A stretch of DNA of 53,757 nucleotides from Gnetum montanum. Its lineage: Eukaryota > Streptophyta > Gnetopsida > Gnetales > Gnetaceae. Under the pieces are notes generated by a model. It worked only from the letters and a program-made list of their open reading frames with translations, made no database searches and was not told where the DNA came from. Shown in pieces: positions 25,711-36,772 of this stretch. Where the stretch lies: assembly GCA_015680685.1 (NCBI GenBank), contig MNCI01003720.1, positions 10,281 through 64,037 on the forward strand. The letters run 5' to 3'. How positions within the stretch are numbered: position 1 is the stretch's first letter; each line of letters starts with the position of its first letter. The position numbers and the translations under genes are program-made.

Positions 25711-25949
25711 TTTAGAATCAGGGAAAAGGCACGATCTAGAGGACACATGTCCCAAAATTATAGAATGCCGTTGACTTGATGATTTTCATGTCTGAGGTTT
25801 GTGACATCATTCTTCATGATGTCTTAGAGTGTAGTACATCACAAACCACTTTTGCCAAAACTACCTTATGATTACGCTATAATACGTGAAAGAGCGTATT
25901 GCAACGTATAGATTACTGGTGCATGTACCATACTGCTTTAATTAACTTT

Positions 25950-26186
25950 GTGCTGTATTATGCTTGTTTACGCTATGTAGCATGGCACAGCGTAAAGTGG
26001 TTAACTTTACATGCGTTACGCTTGTTTATGCCGCATAGCGTAATGGAGTGTAAAATAGTTAACTTAAGCTGTATTACGCTTATATATGCCGCGAAGCGTA
26101 ATGAAGCGTAAGGTAGTTAACTTCACATTGTGTTACGCTTGTTTACGCTACGAAGTGTAATAGAGCATAAAACGACCAACCTGCAT
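25950..26186 (-). repeat. four 58-61-bp tandem units with inverted repeats in C LTR
   Basis: Units begin near 25950, 26011, 26069 and 26128. Each has TTACGCTTGTTTACGC-type text followed by TAGCGTAATGGAGCGTAAA, so TTACGC and GCGTAA arms can pair, and most end in AGTTAACTT. The same array is in the 5' LTR (41987-42222). Confidence 0.75.
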
Positions 26187-26645
26187 GAATTTAAGTTGTC
26201 GTTGCACTTCCTCTGACTTTGATTAATCTCCTCGAGGCTTACTACGCTGCACTGTGTAGTATAGCATAATAAAAGCCTTGACCGAAGGACTTAGTGAAAT
26301 GCTTGACATGTTGTAGGTTGTTGCTTAGGCCTTAAACTTTTGCTGCATTTGCTAAAGTCCCAAATTTTTTCCAGCCCCCATTGCTGTAGTAGGCTGCTTT
26401 CTAACATTATGCTACATTACGTAGAATTACACTAAGCGATGTGATGCTATGTTGCATAATACAGCGTAAAGCGTAGAAAGTTGGAATTTTTAGAAAAAAT
26501 TTGGAGATTTGATGTCGCAGACCCCTTTCGCCTCGTTTCATCTTCTGGATTTTTGCATTGTGCTATGCTGTGTTGTGAATCTTTGCCTAAGTTGCAAACC
26601 TTCACCTAAGTCACAGGTTGACCTCATAATTTTCATGGTGTTTCA

Positions 26646-26665
26646 ATGGCCCCTCTTTGTTGACA
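26646..26665 (-). promoter_or_regulatory. polypurine tract of C
   Basis: On the minus strand CAACAAAGAGGGGCCAT abuts the TGAAAC start of the 3' LTR, the expected place and composition for plus-strand priming. Confidence 0.65.
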
Positions 26666-27872
26666 TTTAGAGGGCTTGCCTGAAAGACGTCGACAAAGAA
26701 TACGAAACACCGGATAGGTAAAGGCACCAACAACATTCATCGGCGGCTACTCAAGTATCACCCTATCAACTTAGAAGTGCAGAAGCAGGGAAAGGAATAG
26801 TACAAGAGGGACTGTTACAGAGGCAAGAGGAGGGAGGTTCGGGGAAGACTCAAGTATGTGAATATAGCTTTTCACGAATCAGTCATTAGGCATCCTCTTA
26901 CGATTGCATTTGCGAAGAGTTATGTCATCATACTGCAGACAAAGGGGTTTGCATGGACGAGTTGTGTTACGCCTGCATGAATTTTTGTACATCCATTTTT
27001 CTGAGTCTCTTTTTTTTTTGCTCCACGAGGAGAGTTTTGTTACTCCAGTTCATGGGCTTGATGAATATTTACATTTAGCTTTCATGAGGCAAGTTGCGTT
27101 ACGCTAGTTCATGGGCCTGATTGCAATGCATGTGCGAAAAGCTCGTGTTTCATATTCACATTCTATACAAGAGGAAGTAGATGGAAGGAAAAAGGAGAGA
27201 AAGGGACGAGGGATAAGATGTTGGACCATGGGCAAAGGCGGGGTCGCACTTCTAAGTAGACAAACTAACCTGAGCAGCCATCTTAGAACTGTCAATACTT
27301 CATTGTTTCGGTGAACGTACTTTTGAACCACGCTGCCGCAGCAAGTGACCTGCAAACATGAAGGAAAATAGAAGGCACCATTGGTGATCCTAATCACCAG
27401 AGAGGTTGTTGAAACAAGTACCGTCCAAGACGAGAAGGAGTGAGTGAGCCATGGATAAGGAACCGTGGCAAGAGGTCAGGATTCCAATGTTGATGCCACG
27501 ACCCAGGAGTTCACCGTTGGTAGTCAGACTTGTCACATCCAACTGGCTACGCAAAGAACCAACTAGATGAATCTATGAAGCCAGAGTCTGGTGGTGATGA
27601 TGGGCAGAGATCCCTAAGGTTGTAGCTGATGAGAACTCCCTTGGACTCTGGATGATAAAACTGACCTCTCAGAGGTACCACTGTTTAATGGCTGTTGCAG
27701 CAGTATCTCTGAGGGGTTAGTAGGATGCCTTTCGGCATGTCCGAGGAATTAGTAAGATGTCGGAAAGGTAGCAATGCTAGGGCTATCCCAACGTCCTACC
27801 CCTTCTGTCTGGCAAGGAAGCTGCACAAGAATGTTCACGCTTGCTTGATTCATGTGTCGGTAATCGGCAGAT
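26666..27872. other. element C 3' untranslated region, unknown content
   Basis: Non-coding part of C between the tandem array and the polypurine tract. A few 60-100-codon frames exist on both strands (for example 27111-27314 and 27397-27104), but they overlap each other and show no domain. No gene supported. Confidence 0.5.
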
Positions 27873-28320
27873 CCCAGTTTTAGGTCCTGGTAGACTGTTG
27901 TTGCTGGTTTTAAGTCCCAGCAGACCATGGTCCTGGTTTATAGTCTGGGCAGACTGAGAAGTGCTAGTGTTACGTCATAGCAGATAGTGACAGAGTTGAT
28001 TTATGGTCTTAGCAGACCATGCTGTGGGTGTTAGTTTTGTGTTATGACCCAGGGACAAGTCTGTGCTGGTTTTATGTCTCAGCAAACGGATGCTTACCTT
28101 TGCTAGTTTTACATCGTGGCGGACGGTCGTTGCCAGTTTAGCATCGTAGCAGATGTGTGCAAGAATTGCTAGTTTTACGTAGTAGCGGAGCTGTACAAAA
28201 TTGCCAATTTTACATCGTAGCGGACATTTGCAACTCGCCAGTTTTACGTCATAGCGGACGATCGTTGCTAGTTTAGCATCGTGGCGGACGTGTAAAAGAA
28301 CTGCCAGTTATACACTGAAT
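27873..28320 (-). repeat. about 28-36-bp tandem array in C 3' UTR
   Basis: About a dozen decayed copies of GCTAGTTTTACATCGTAGCGGAC (plus-strand text, shown here in two parts: GCTAGTTTTACATC and GTAGCGGAC) start near 27903, 27932, 27963, 28061, 28101, 28132, 28168, 28202, 28237 and 28267. The left copies read CAGCAGACCATGG in the second half. Tandem repeats in this place are known for Tat/Ogre elements. Confidence 0.75.
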
Positions 28321-28379
28321 TTGCAGCTAGATGTAATACCACTTCAGGTATATGTGATTCACTAGATTTGACATCTCGT

Positions 28380-29609
28380 TGCCGTTGATATCTACTAACT
28401 TGAATGCTCCATTTCTATACGAGCCAATAACCAAGAAAGGACCCTCCTAGTTTGCAGAGAATTTGCTTATTGGTTCACAAACAGCCTTAAGAACCAAATC
28501 TCCTTTCTTGATCGATCGCTGTTGTAGATTATGGTGGTGCTTTTGCCTCTACTTATCCTAATACTTCTCGATGGTGTCAAGGGTCTGTATCCGTTTCTCC
28601 TCTACTGAGTCCAAATTCATGATTCGAGACTCGTTGTGTTGAATCTCATTTATAACTATGGAGAGGACCATCTGTAGTGAAGGAACCTGTAATTTGAGAG
28701 GCAGCACTGCCTCAGATCCATAGACTAGGCTATAGGGTGTACTGTCTGTAGCTGTTTTGCATGTAGTACGATATGCCCATAGCACATAGAGGATCTTTTC
28801 GTGCCATCGTCTTTTGTTACTACTGAGCATTTTTTAAGAAAATTGATGATTACTTTGTTTGTTGCTTCAGCTTGACCATTCTCTTGCAGGTAATAAGGTG
28901 AAGAAAAAGATTGTTTGATACCAAGATTATCGCCAAAATATTTGGCCTCTGTACTACTAAACTGTGGCCCATTGTTAGTCACAATAGTCATCGGGAGGCC
29001 AAATCTAGTTACGATGTTGTCTAAAATGAAATGGCAGACCTGCTGAGATGTGATCCTCTATAAGGGAATAGCCTCAACCCACTTTGTGAAATAATCAGTG
29101 GTGGTAATTATGAAGCTATGCCCTGCGAAAGATTTAGGTGCGATGGGTCCTATGATGTCTAATCCCCATCATTGGAAGGGCCATGTAATTTGTGTAGTGT
29201 GTAATTCTGTTGGTGACACGTGTATAAGATTTGCATAATGCTGGCACGTGTCACACATCTTAACCTTGGTAAGGTAGTCTTTTTCCATATATGGCCAGTA
29301 ATACCCTAAGCATCAGATTTTAGTGGCCATGGCCCATGGGGCCACATGTCCTTCGCACAACCCCTCGTGGACTTCGCCAACTATTTGTTGTGCTTGGTCT
29401 TTGTTAACGCAAGTTAGCAATACCTCATCGAAAGATCGTCTACAGAGAATACTATCTCTGATGATGACGTATTGCCTGGCACACTTTGGTATTGCATCTT
29501 TCTGTGCACGCGTTAGCTCGTGTGGTGGTTCGCCACGTAGAAGGTAAGTTTTAATGTTGTCGTACCGTTCTAGCATTCCACCCGCAGTTAGTAAAGATAT
29601 TTGCACTTT
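28380..29609 (-). pseudogene. element C integrase
   Basis: The HHCC zinc domain is intact: E-V-H-E-G-L-C-E-G-H and M-C-D-T-C-Q (about 29390-29240). The core has W-G-L-D-I-I-G-P, TTDYFTKWVEA, T-I-V-T-N-N-G-P-Q-F and Y-L-Q-E-N-G-Q-A-E-A-T-N-K. The second catalytic Asp is therefore Asn. LWAYRTTCKTATDSTPYSLV and GSEAVLPL follow, then a GPF module (E-G-P-F-L-V-I-G-S-Y) near 28440. One frame holds from the upstream RNase H to about 28900, then shifts. It would integrate the DNA copy. Confidence 0.9.
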
Positions 29610-30176
29610 CTAAATGATAGGGTCTGCACACTCTGTCATCAAAGTGGGCCAAGTGGCAAAGAGGTGTGGCAGTACATTTAATATCAATGTAGCCAGTGCA
29701 TCGGCTAGCATATTGTCATTTTGAGGCACGTGTTGGGCATCGATTACTACGAATTGCTTCAGGAGATCTTTAGCCATATCACAGTAGGGCTGTAAATGCA
29801 CAACCTTATAGGCACAGAATCCTATGATTTGATTTATCATGACCATTGAATAGCCTGTAATTGTCAGGTTTTGAACATCAAGTTCTCTGGCTATTAATAA
29901 TCCCCTCAGGAGCCCCTCATATTCTGCCATGTTGTTTGTACAAGGGAAGGTCAAGTGATAGGCATATAGATGCACATCCTCAGGTGATAGCGTAATAACC
30001 ACGGCGGCACTACCACCTCTAGTGGTTGAAGCTCCATCAAAATGTAACATTGCTTCAAGGCCTGTTAACACAGGGCTTAGACTATGTACATGTTCATCGG
30101 GAAATTCAGGCTCTATAGTTGCCTGATTGTGAATGGGTGATGTCATCAGCTGGTTAGCTATCGCTTGGCCTTTCAT
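29610..30176 (-). pseudogene. element C second (archaeal-type) RNase H
   Basis: A 188-codon open stretch. H-F-D-G-A-S (first Asp), N-M-A-E-Y-E-G-L-L-R-G-L (Glu), T-G-Y-S-M-V-M-I-N-Q where the family has G-D-S, and N-D-N-M-L-A-D-A-L-A (last Asp). The third catalytic Asp is thus Tyr. An aRNH after the gypsy RNase H is characteristic of Tat-lineage elements. It is in frame with integrase and follows the first RNase H after a frame change near 30200. Confidence 0.88.
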
Positions 30177-30219
30177 GGAAGATTGGTCGATGTGGTGCAG
30201 ATCGAATTCTGCTGTGATA

Positions 30220-31800
30220 GCTTTCCAACGTGCTATCCTACTACTCTGGCAAAAGGTTATGCGTAATGGCTCGCAAGATGTTATTTTTGGAAATTACGTT
30301 AACCTTGCTACGGAAAAGATAGTGTCTACACTTTTTGAGTGCAAACACCAATGCTAAACAATTACACTCTACCTCATTATACCTCGTTTCATACGCACAT
30401 AGGGCATGACTCAAGTAATAGATGGGTACTTCTGACCCATCGTCTTTCTTTTGATAGAGTAACGCAGGTATGGACACGTCTGAGTTTGCTAGGTAAATGT
30501 AGAACAATTGATCCCTTTATGGCAGGAAGACCATTGGTAAGCGTTGTAGCTCTTGTTTCAAACTGTCGAACACGTGCTGACAATCGTTGGTCCACTTGAA
30601 ATTAACCCCTTTCTTAAGCAGGTGCTACATAAGATGTAATTTGTCTATTAATCTCGAGATGAACCACCTTATGAATTGTAATCTTCCTTGCAACCCACAT
30701 AGTTGTTTGAGGTTTGTAGGGGGCATCAACTCAACTATGGCCTTGACCTTGTCAGGGTCTACTCAAATGCCCATTTCTGATACTACAAACCCCAACATGC
30801 ATATGGTTTTAACCCCGAATACGCACTTCTTTGGGTTGAGCTGGAGGTCATATTTAGAGCATCTTTTAAGGACTAGCTCTAGGTCTTCGGAATGATCTTC
30901 CGACTTTACAGACTTGATGGCTATATCGTCGACATAATCATTCAGTCTTCCTAAGAGATAATCACTAAAGATGTACGTCATAGCTCGTTGATACGTAGCC
31001 TTAGCATTTTTTAGACCAAAAGGCATCATGATGTAACAAAAGGTACCCCAGGGTGTCATGAATGTTGTGGTTAGTTGGTGTTCTGGATTGATGCAAATTT
31101 GATTATAGCCTAAGAAACCATCCATGAAGGATAAAAGTGCATGTCCAGTGGTTGTATCCACTAATTGGTCGATACTCGGTAATGGAAAGTTGTTCTTAAT
31201 CGTGGCTTTGTCCAGGTCCCAGAAGTCTATACAGATGTGTATTCCTCCTGTCTTCTTAGGGACAACTACAATGTTAGACACCCAGTCTGAGTAATCAACC
31301 ACACGGATAAAACCAGCATGGTACAACTTGATGATTTCATCATGCACTACTAGCATGATTTCTGGCTTAATCTTTCATGCTTTCTGCCTAATCGCCTTAA
31401 TGCTCGAGTGTAGAATTATGTTATGTTGTATTAGCCTTGGGTCTAGTCTCAGCATATCTTCATATGACCACGTGAATACTGTTACATTATCCTGGAGTAC
31501 CTACAGTATGTCGTCACGTGCCTTTTGGTCTAGTAAAGAACTAACCTTAAGAGTTTTGTTCTCACCCCTATGCGTAACAATAGGGACCTCATTTAGAGGG
31601 TCCTCAGTTACATCTCTAGCTTCCAGGTCTAGCATTCACGTTGAGTGTTCTGGCCAGTCTAGAGATGTTTCTGATGCAACTATGGTCACGTCATAAAGGG
31701 AAAGGTTAGTTTCTATTAGTGTGTAATCGAGTTGTCTAACGATTTCTCCCCATGTGGGCCTGTTAAGGCTAGAGGTGCAAATAAAGCTGCGTCCATTTGC
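30220..31800 (-). pseudogene. element C reverse transcriptase and first RNase H
   Basis: The upstream linker holds DLEARDVTEDPLNEVPI and V-F-T-W-S-Y-E-D-M. The RT domain (31356-30763) has A-G-F-I-R-V-V, NIVVVPKKTGG, I-C-I-D-F, P-L-P-S-I-D-Q-L-V-D, SFMDGFLGYNQI, TPWGTFCYIMMPFGLKNA and an intact Y-V-D-D box. The RNase H part (30507-30241) has IYYLSHAL, E-T-R-Y-N-E-V-E, LALVFALKKCRHYL and NVISKNN. RT and this RNase H share one frame. A pyrimidine-rich AATTTTGTAG on the minus strand at about 31809 could be the acceptor of the pro-RT intron. It matches element A RT at 45010-46081. Confidence 0.92.
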
Positions 31801-31809
31801 CAACTGTCC

Positions 31810-32291
31810 TACAAAATTGCCAAATATGGAAGTAGTTAGAAAATGCTAAGCTAAGGGTCGCAAATGTTAGTGTATGATGTTTGTCAGTAGTTTGAAAAAG
31901 TATGGTGTGACATTGTCGAGTGTGAAGAACTACCCGAATTTGAATACCATGCATAGCTTGTAATTAATGTGACCCAATTACGAGGTGATAAGGTGTGGTA
32001 GTTTAGACTCATTTCGGACCGTAATCTATGCGATATCTGTAAAATTAATGCCCCGATCTTCGAGTTTCCTGTCACGTTGACACCAGAAATTTAAGAAAGT
32101 CCCACGGTAATCGGTTTATAAGTAATCGGTTTATGTTGAGTCGGTTAGTTTTACGTATTCGGTTTATAAGTAATCGGTTTATGCTGAGAAGAAGTTGTTG
32201 GATATCACGAATTTGAATTTAGCTATTGCAGCAAGAGAGGAAGAGCAAAGGATAGCAGTGCATTTTTGCGAAGGTCTACTGGATTGCAACT
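31810..32291. other. element C spacer between RT and antisense gene
   Basis: Non-coding; holds a possible sense-strand splice acceptor at the left and the direct repeats 32111-32188 upstream of the antisense gene start. Confidence 0.5.
32111..32188 (+). promoter_or_regulatory. 30-bp direct repeats with TATA-like core
   Basis: Two copies (32111-32140 and 32159-32188), differing at one base, each with CGGTTTATAAGTAATCGG. They lie 104-181 bp before the ATG of the antisense gene at 32292, so they are a candidate promoter for it. Function is inferred only from position and TATA-like text. Confidence 0.45.
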
Positions 32292-35200
32292 ATGGCACCG
32301 AAGGTGAAAGGGAAGAATGCCAAATTGGCCAAGATTGATGAAGTGCAAGGAAGCCTACAACGTACTTCACAGGCTATGGTCGAAGTTTGGGACGTCACCC
32401 CTCTGAATCGGTAGGTCGTCTCTCATTTGCTCACGTTGTTTTTGTTTTGTTTGCATTATCTGTATTATTAGAAAGGGGTTTTGTACATGGACCTTGTGTT
32501 AAAATGAGGGTTTACGTAGTGTAATGTTTATGGTATTACGCCTGAATGATATGTGATATTGCTTCCATTGCCATTGTCAGGGACAGACCTTGCACTGTTG
32601 CAAGGGTTTGAGCGATTTTGGCCGCGCAGAGTAAGCGTAATCTATAATTTTCTTAAGCATGCAATGGAATTTAGATTTGGATTGCTTGTCTGATGGTAGC
32701 ATATCTATATTCTGTATAGTATAATGTTGAGGTCTATCCTTATTGTTTTGGACATAGTCGGTGTTTTGTGCTGTATGAGCATTCCCTTAGCCAATGCTTC
32801 TCCCCCTCATGCTTGCATAAAGGGGGGGAGGCAGTATGGTTCTGGAGGGGTGCGTGGGAGTTTTTGTAGTTTCTGCTTCGTAACTACAGCATCATCGTTT
32901 GCTCACATTTGCTGGGTGATGTGGATATAGCCATTCTAGAAACTTTGTTAGTCGGTTCTACGTAGGGTATCCTAGATTTCCTGACAGAAGGAGCTATTAA
33001 CACAGGCCGAGCGCAAGACCGCGAACCAAGTGCCAAGGGTTTGAGGCATTTAAGTTGGATTTGGGAGATGCCTAGATTTAACTGTTATCATGCCTATAAC
33101 ACCTTGCTTGTGGCTCGTCATGTTGGAACCTACTTTCATAATCCTCCTGGCACTGTGTATTACGCAGGCGGGTAAGTTATTTTGTTTTTCTTGCGGTGTT
33201 GTAATATGTTTTCAATTGTTTGAATTTGCATTAAGCGTAACTTAGGAATGTGCTATATGATACAGGTTCTTCATCAACGAAAATGGCTTACTGGGCAACA
33301 ATGGTACGTTGTCCTTGACCGAGAGAGCAATAAAAGAGTTTACCTCTATTAGCAACGTACGTGTCTGTTTCATGGGGCAATTGGCCTTCGAGATTCCTGA
33401 ATATCCCACCCGCTATGCTGAGTTCTTCAAGAACTATAAGCGACTCAGATGGTTGAATGAGGAATGGACTCTGGACCCTCCCCTCACCGTCGCAGATGTG
33501 CAAAGGAAACTTCCTCCATTTCCTTTGCCATTCGGGCTTGGTAAGCCTTACCTTAATGATTAACTACATGATACTATTGGTTGAAATGATGCATACCATT
33601 ATTTTTTTTTGCTGTATTGACTTATGTTAACAGTCAGGGAGTCTCGAGAGATTACCATCATAGTTTCTGGTCATGAGGCGAACACCCTCCTCTTCCGTTA
33701 TGGTGACATAAAGGAAGCACAACGCTGACTTGGCCATAGGGTGGCCCCAGCTACATTGGCTTCTAAGTTTCGGGAAGCAAGGCTAATGGACTTGTTTCTG
33801 GTTGTAACCCTCGATGTCCCTGCAAGTGAAATGCTAACCCTGGTCAACTCCTTCAGCGAGGAGGCTGAGCATTTTTGCACGCATGTGTGTAATGTGCATG
33901 CACATTTTGATATCGACACTCAGCTATTTACTGACCTTTTCGGTGTCCCCTCCGATGGTCTTCCCATAGAGGAAAGGTCAAGGAGGAGCTTAAAATGTCA
34001 GGAAGAGCTAGAGGAGTGGCTGGGGGTCAAGAAGGAGACGAAGGGGATCCCCTATGAAAGGATCAAGCTAGAGGTGGTCAAAACTGTCTATCCCCTTTTC
34101 TAAGCCCAGGCTTTCCCCAAAACACTCTCGCAGGGAAAATTTTTTACCATAGAACAGGCTCAAATTATGTGAGAGGTGATGGAAGAGGGGACCTAATTTG
34201 ACTAGGTGAGCTATTTCATTGAAGGCTTACGCACTGAAATGATTAGGCTCCGCCAAAAGCTCAAGTCCCATTTCAGTGTGCACTTTGCCTTTTTCATAGC
34301 TTGCCTCTGGCGTTTTGCCAAATTTCTGGTGGTCCAAAGGAATGGGGTCTAGGTGTAACAGGACTGAGACTAGTTATCTAAACCTTGGATCTCCCATATT
34401 TTCGGCACTACCTGGTCACAGGATCCTCTAGAAGGAATTGGGGAGTCATTTTCTATAACGACTAAGAATGTAGTGGCACCTCGAACGCGGGGTCCTCACA
34501 ACATGGGTGGGCCGCTTCCTTCTTACTCCAGTGATGCGTCATAGGGGAAGTGCTTGACAGTAGAAATAGTTGATACATCGATTTAGCATAAGAAGCCTCA
34601 TCTAAATGAGGTGCCTGTGGAGCTAGCTGGTGGCGTAGGCAGAAAAGTACAGGTCAGGTTTCAAGGGAGTAAACCTCCAACTGGTAAGTGAGAGAATACA
34701 GTGAAAGTTTTGGTTACTATTGTATAGCGTAATTTGTTCTAAACAAGATTAATGTTCTGAATTATATAAGAATACTATGTAATAGGGAGGGGGATGTCCA
34801 TGGGCCAGTTGACCCCTAAAACAAGGGCTATGGTGTTACAACATGAGGAAGGGGCCCCAGTTTTTGAAAAGGAAGCCCCAGTTAATGAGGAGAGTGATGC
34901 ACAGATCATTGTGCATGAAGAAAGGGTAGAGGCAGAAAGCATCGATGCTCTTCCTACTGGGACAGGAAGAGGTAACTAGTTTGTTACTATTTCTTGGAGA
35001 TTCTGTTAGTAACTAGATTTTTTGACTTAATTATATCGCAAGTGACCAAGGTGAACCCTCATCAACTGCTGTAGGTAGAGTATGGGGCGAATTCCCTGAT
35101 AAATTTGCCTTTATGGAAGGCATCGTCGATGATATGATCAGCCGCTTGGAGCACGTCAATTTAGGAGCTAGTATATTAGGATTATCATGTGCCTATTTTG

Positions 35201-36378
35201 TTATAGAATTACGCTGCTTGATTATGTCTAATCTATTATTTGCCATTAGGAGCTCGCCTTCAATGGGATCCAACAAAGCCCATTAATTTGGACACCATTG
35301 AACCTTCATCAGAGGCGACCATCGTACCCCACAACATTTACGAAGAAATGTGTAAATGTGCGTTACGCTTGACTTGCTCCCTGTGGGAAAGCCAGAATGT
35401 CAATGAAGACCTCTGGAAGAGACTGTAAAAGTCAAAGAAGGAAAGGGAATCTCTTACTAGAGAGGTTGGAGACTTAAGGTCACAGAATGCGTTCCTACAG
35501 GCTCGAGGAATGGATAAGGAGGACTAGCGAACAACTGTCATTGACTACGCTCACTACTAGACTGTAGTCAGAAATAGCGTCCAGGCTAGCCGTGAGTTGG
35601 TTGAGTAGCAGATGCAGATGGACCTCCTGGCCTAGAAGACCCAGGACTGGAAGGAATTTTGCGCAAGGGTTCAAGAGTGGGGACAGACGCAGAAGGACCA
35701 CATGCATTTGTATAAGTGAGAAAGTATCACTTATCACTAGCATTATCGAGATTCTTTCGTCGAGGCTCAATCCTTGCGATTGTTCCTTGATGTCATTGGC
35801 GCTTCTGGGGCTTTCGAGAAGTTCCAAGAACAAGTGATGGTGAGCGCATCCCTAGAAAGAGAAATGACTCTTCTTGGGGGGAGACCACCATCCCTTCCTT
35901 CTTCCCTGAGCCACCCCGATGGATGAGTGTGGAGAAGGGGAAGGTGAAGGCTGGAACTAGTCTGGGAGATGGGGTTTGGTCTGAGCTGACTGAAGAAGAG
36001 ATTATGCAACGTCTATGGGTCGACCTAGATCAACTTCCTTTTGCTACCAATGCAGGACCTTCAAGAGTAAGTTCTAGTGTTATTGAGTTTTCTAATTATG
36101 CTATCTAGCTACCATGCTTTTGTTGATATACTTATTATGTCTAACTATAGGAGGTAAATGAAGAGGGTGAACGAGATGAAGCGATGGACTAGGGAGCAGA
36201 GCATAACAAAGGAAGTCGACATCTTGACGAGCAAATCCTAGTGGAAGAACCCTGTGAAGGAGACATTTCTCATGGGGGAATGCCCCATAGAAGGGATGGC
36301 CCCTATGAGGAGGATTTTCTTGGCTTGGAAACAGAATTGGACGACACAGGTGACAGCAGTGATAGAGAGAATGCGTAA
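32292..36378 (+). pseudogene. nine-exon antisense gene inside element C spacer
   Basis: Proposed exons: 32292-32410, 32581-32630, 32966-33171, 33266-33540, 33634-34683, 34786-34971, 35051-35170, 35250-36066 and 36151-36378. Borders are GT...AG, and phases agree at every junction except 1/2. Total about 3,050 nt, about 1,000 residues. Exons 3-4 read through ILDFLTEGAINTGRAQ, IWEMPRFNCYHAYN, FFINENGLLGNN and IPEYPTRYAEFFKNY. Exon 5 is 350 codons in one frame with about eleven stops at likely Gln, Trp or Arg sites. Exon 8 has a coiled-coil-like part (KKERESLTREVGDLRSQN), more stops, and a frameshift at G6 (35876-35881). Exon 9 is acidic, ending TELDDTGDSSDRENA. No known family recognised. It is nonfunctional now. 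Alternatives: captured host gene, or an antisense extra ORF of the element family. Confidence 0.72.
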
Positions 36379-36561
36379 TTGTGATTACGCATGGTTTTAT
36401 TTATGAAATGAAACAAAAGACAATATGCATTTTATTGTGACAATATGAAATTGTTTTTTATTAATTTTAATGGGCTTTTGTTGTTTTTATTTATGTAAAG
36501 TATAGATAGAAGTGTACGTAATTATGAGAAGATATGATTAGCGTAAGCATAAGATAGAATT

Positions 36562-36772
36562 GTTAGTTTAAGGCCATTTCGGGCCATTATATGATTTATG
36601 CATAAAATGTAGATGAAATTGATAGTTTAAGGCCATCTTGGGCTGCTAGGCGATTCATTTGCATAAAAACGTGAATGGACTATTAGTTTTAGGCCATTGT
36701 GGGCCATCATTAGTTTTAGGCCATTGCGGGCCATCATTAGTTTTAGGCCATTGCGGGCCATCATTAGTTTTA
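36562..36772 (-). repeat. 27-bp tandem repeat in element C spacer
   Basis: Plus-strand unit ATTAGTTTTAGGCCATTGCG plus GGCCATC; exact-period copies at 36682, 36709 and 36736, a partial one at 36763, and two diverged copies at about 36562 and 36622. It lies between the end of the antisense gene and the protease. Element A has a related repeat at 20300-20440. Confidence 0.85.

Larger units (their letters stand above)
24990..26645 (-). repeat. 3' LTR of element C
   Basis: A 1656-bp LTR homologous to 41029-42685. In the first 215 bp from the left I count about 28 differences, about 24 of them transitions. The plus-strand ends are TGAAATGATGG and TGTTTCA. Confidence 0.93.

Noticed and set aside
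27104-27397. 97-codon minus frame and 67-codon plus frame in C 3' UTR
   Set aside because: They overlap one another, lack a domain, and sit outside any conserved part of the element.
35923-36108. Short frame starting M-S-V-E-K-G as a separate gene
   Set aside because: It is the downstream part of exon 8 of the antisense gene after the frameshift at the G6 run.
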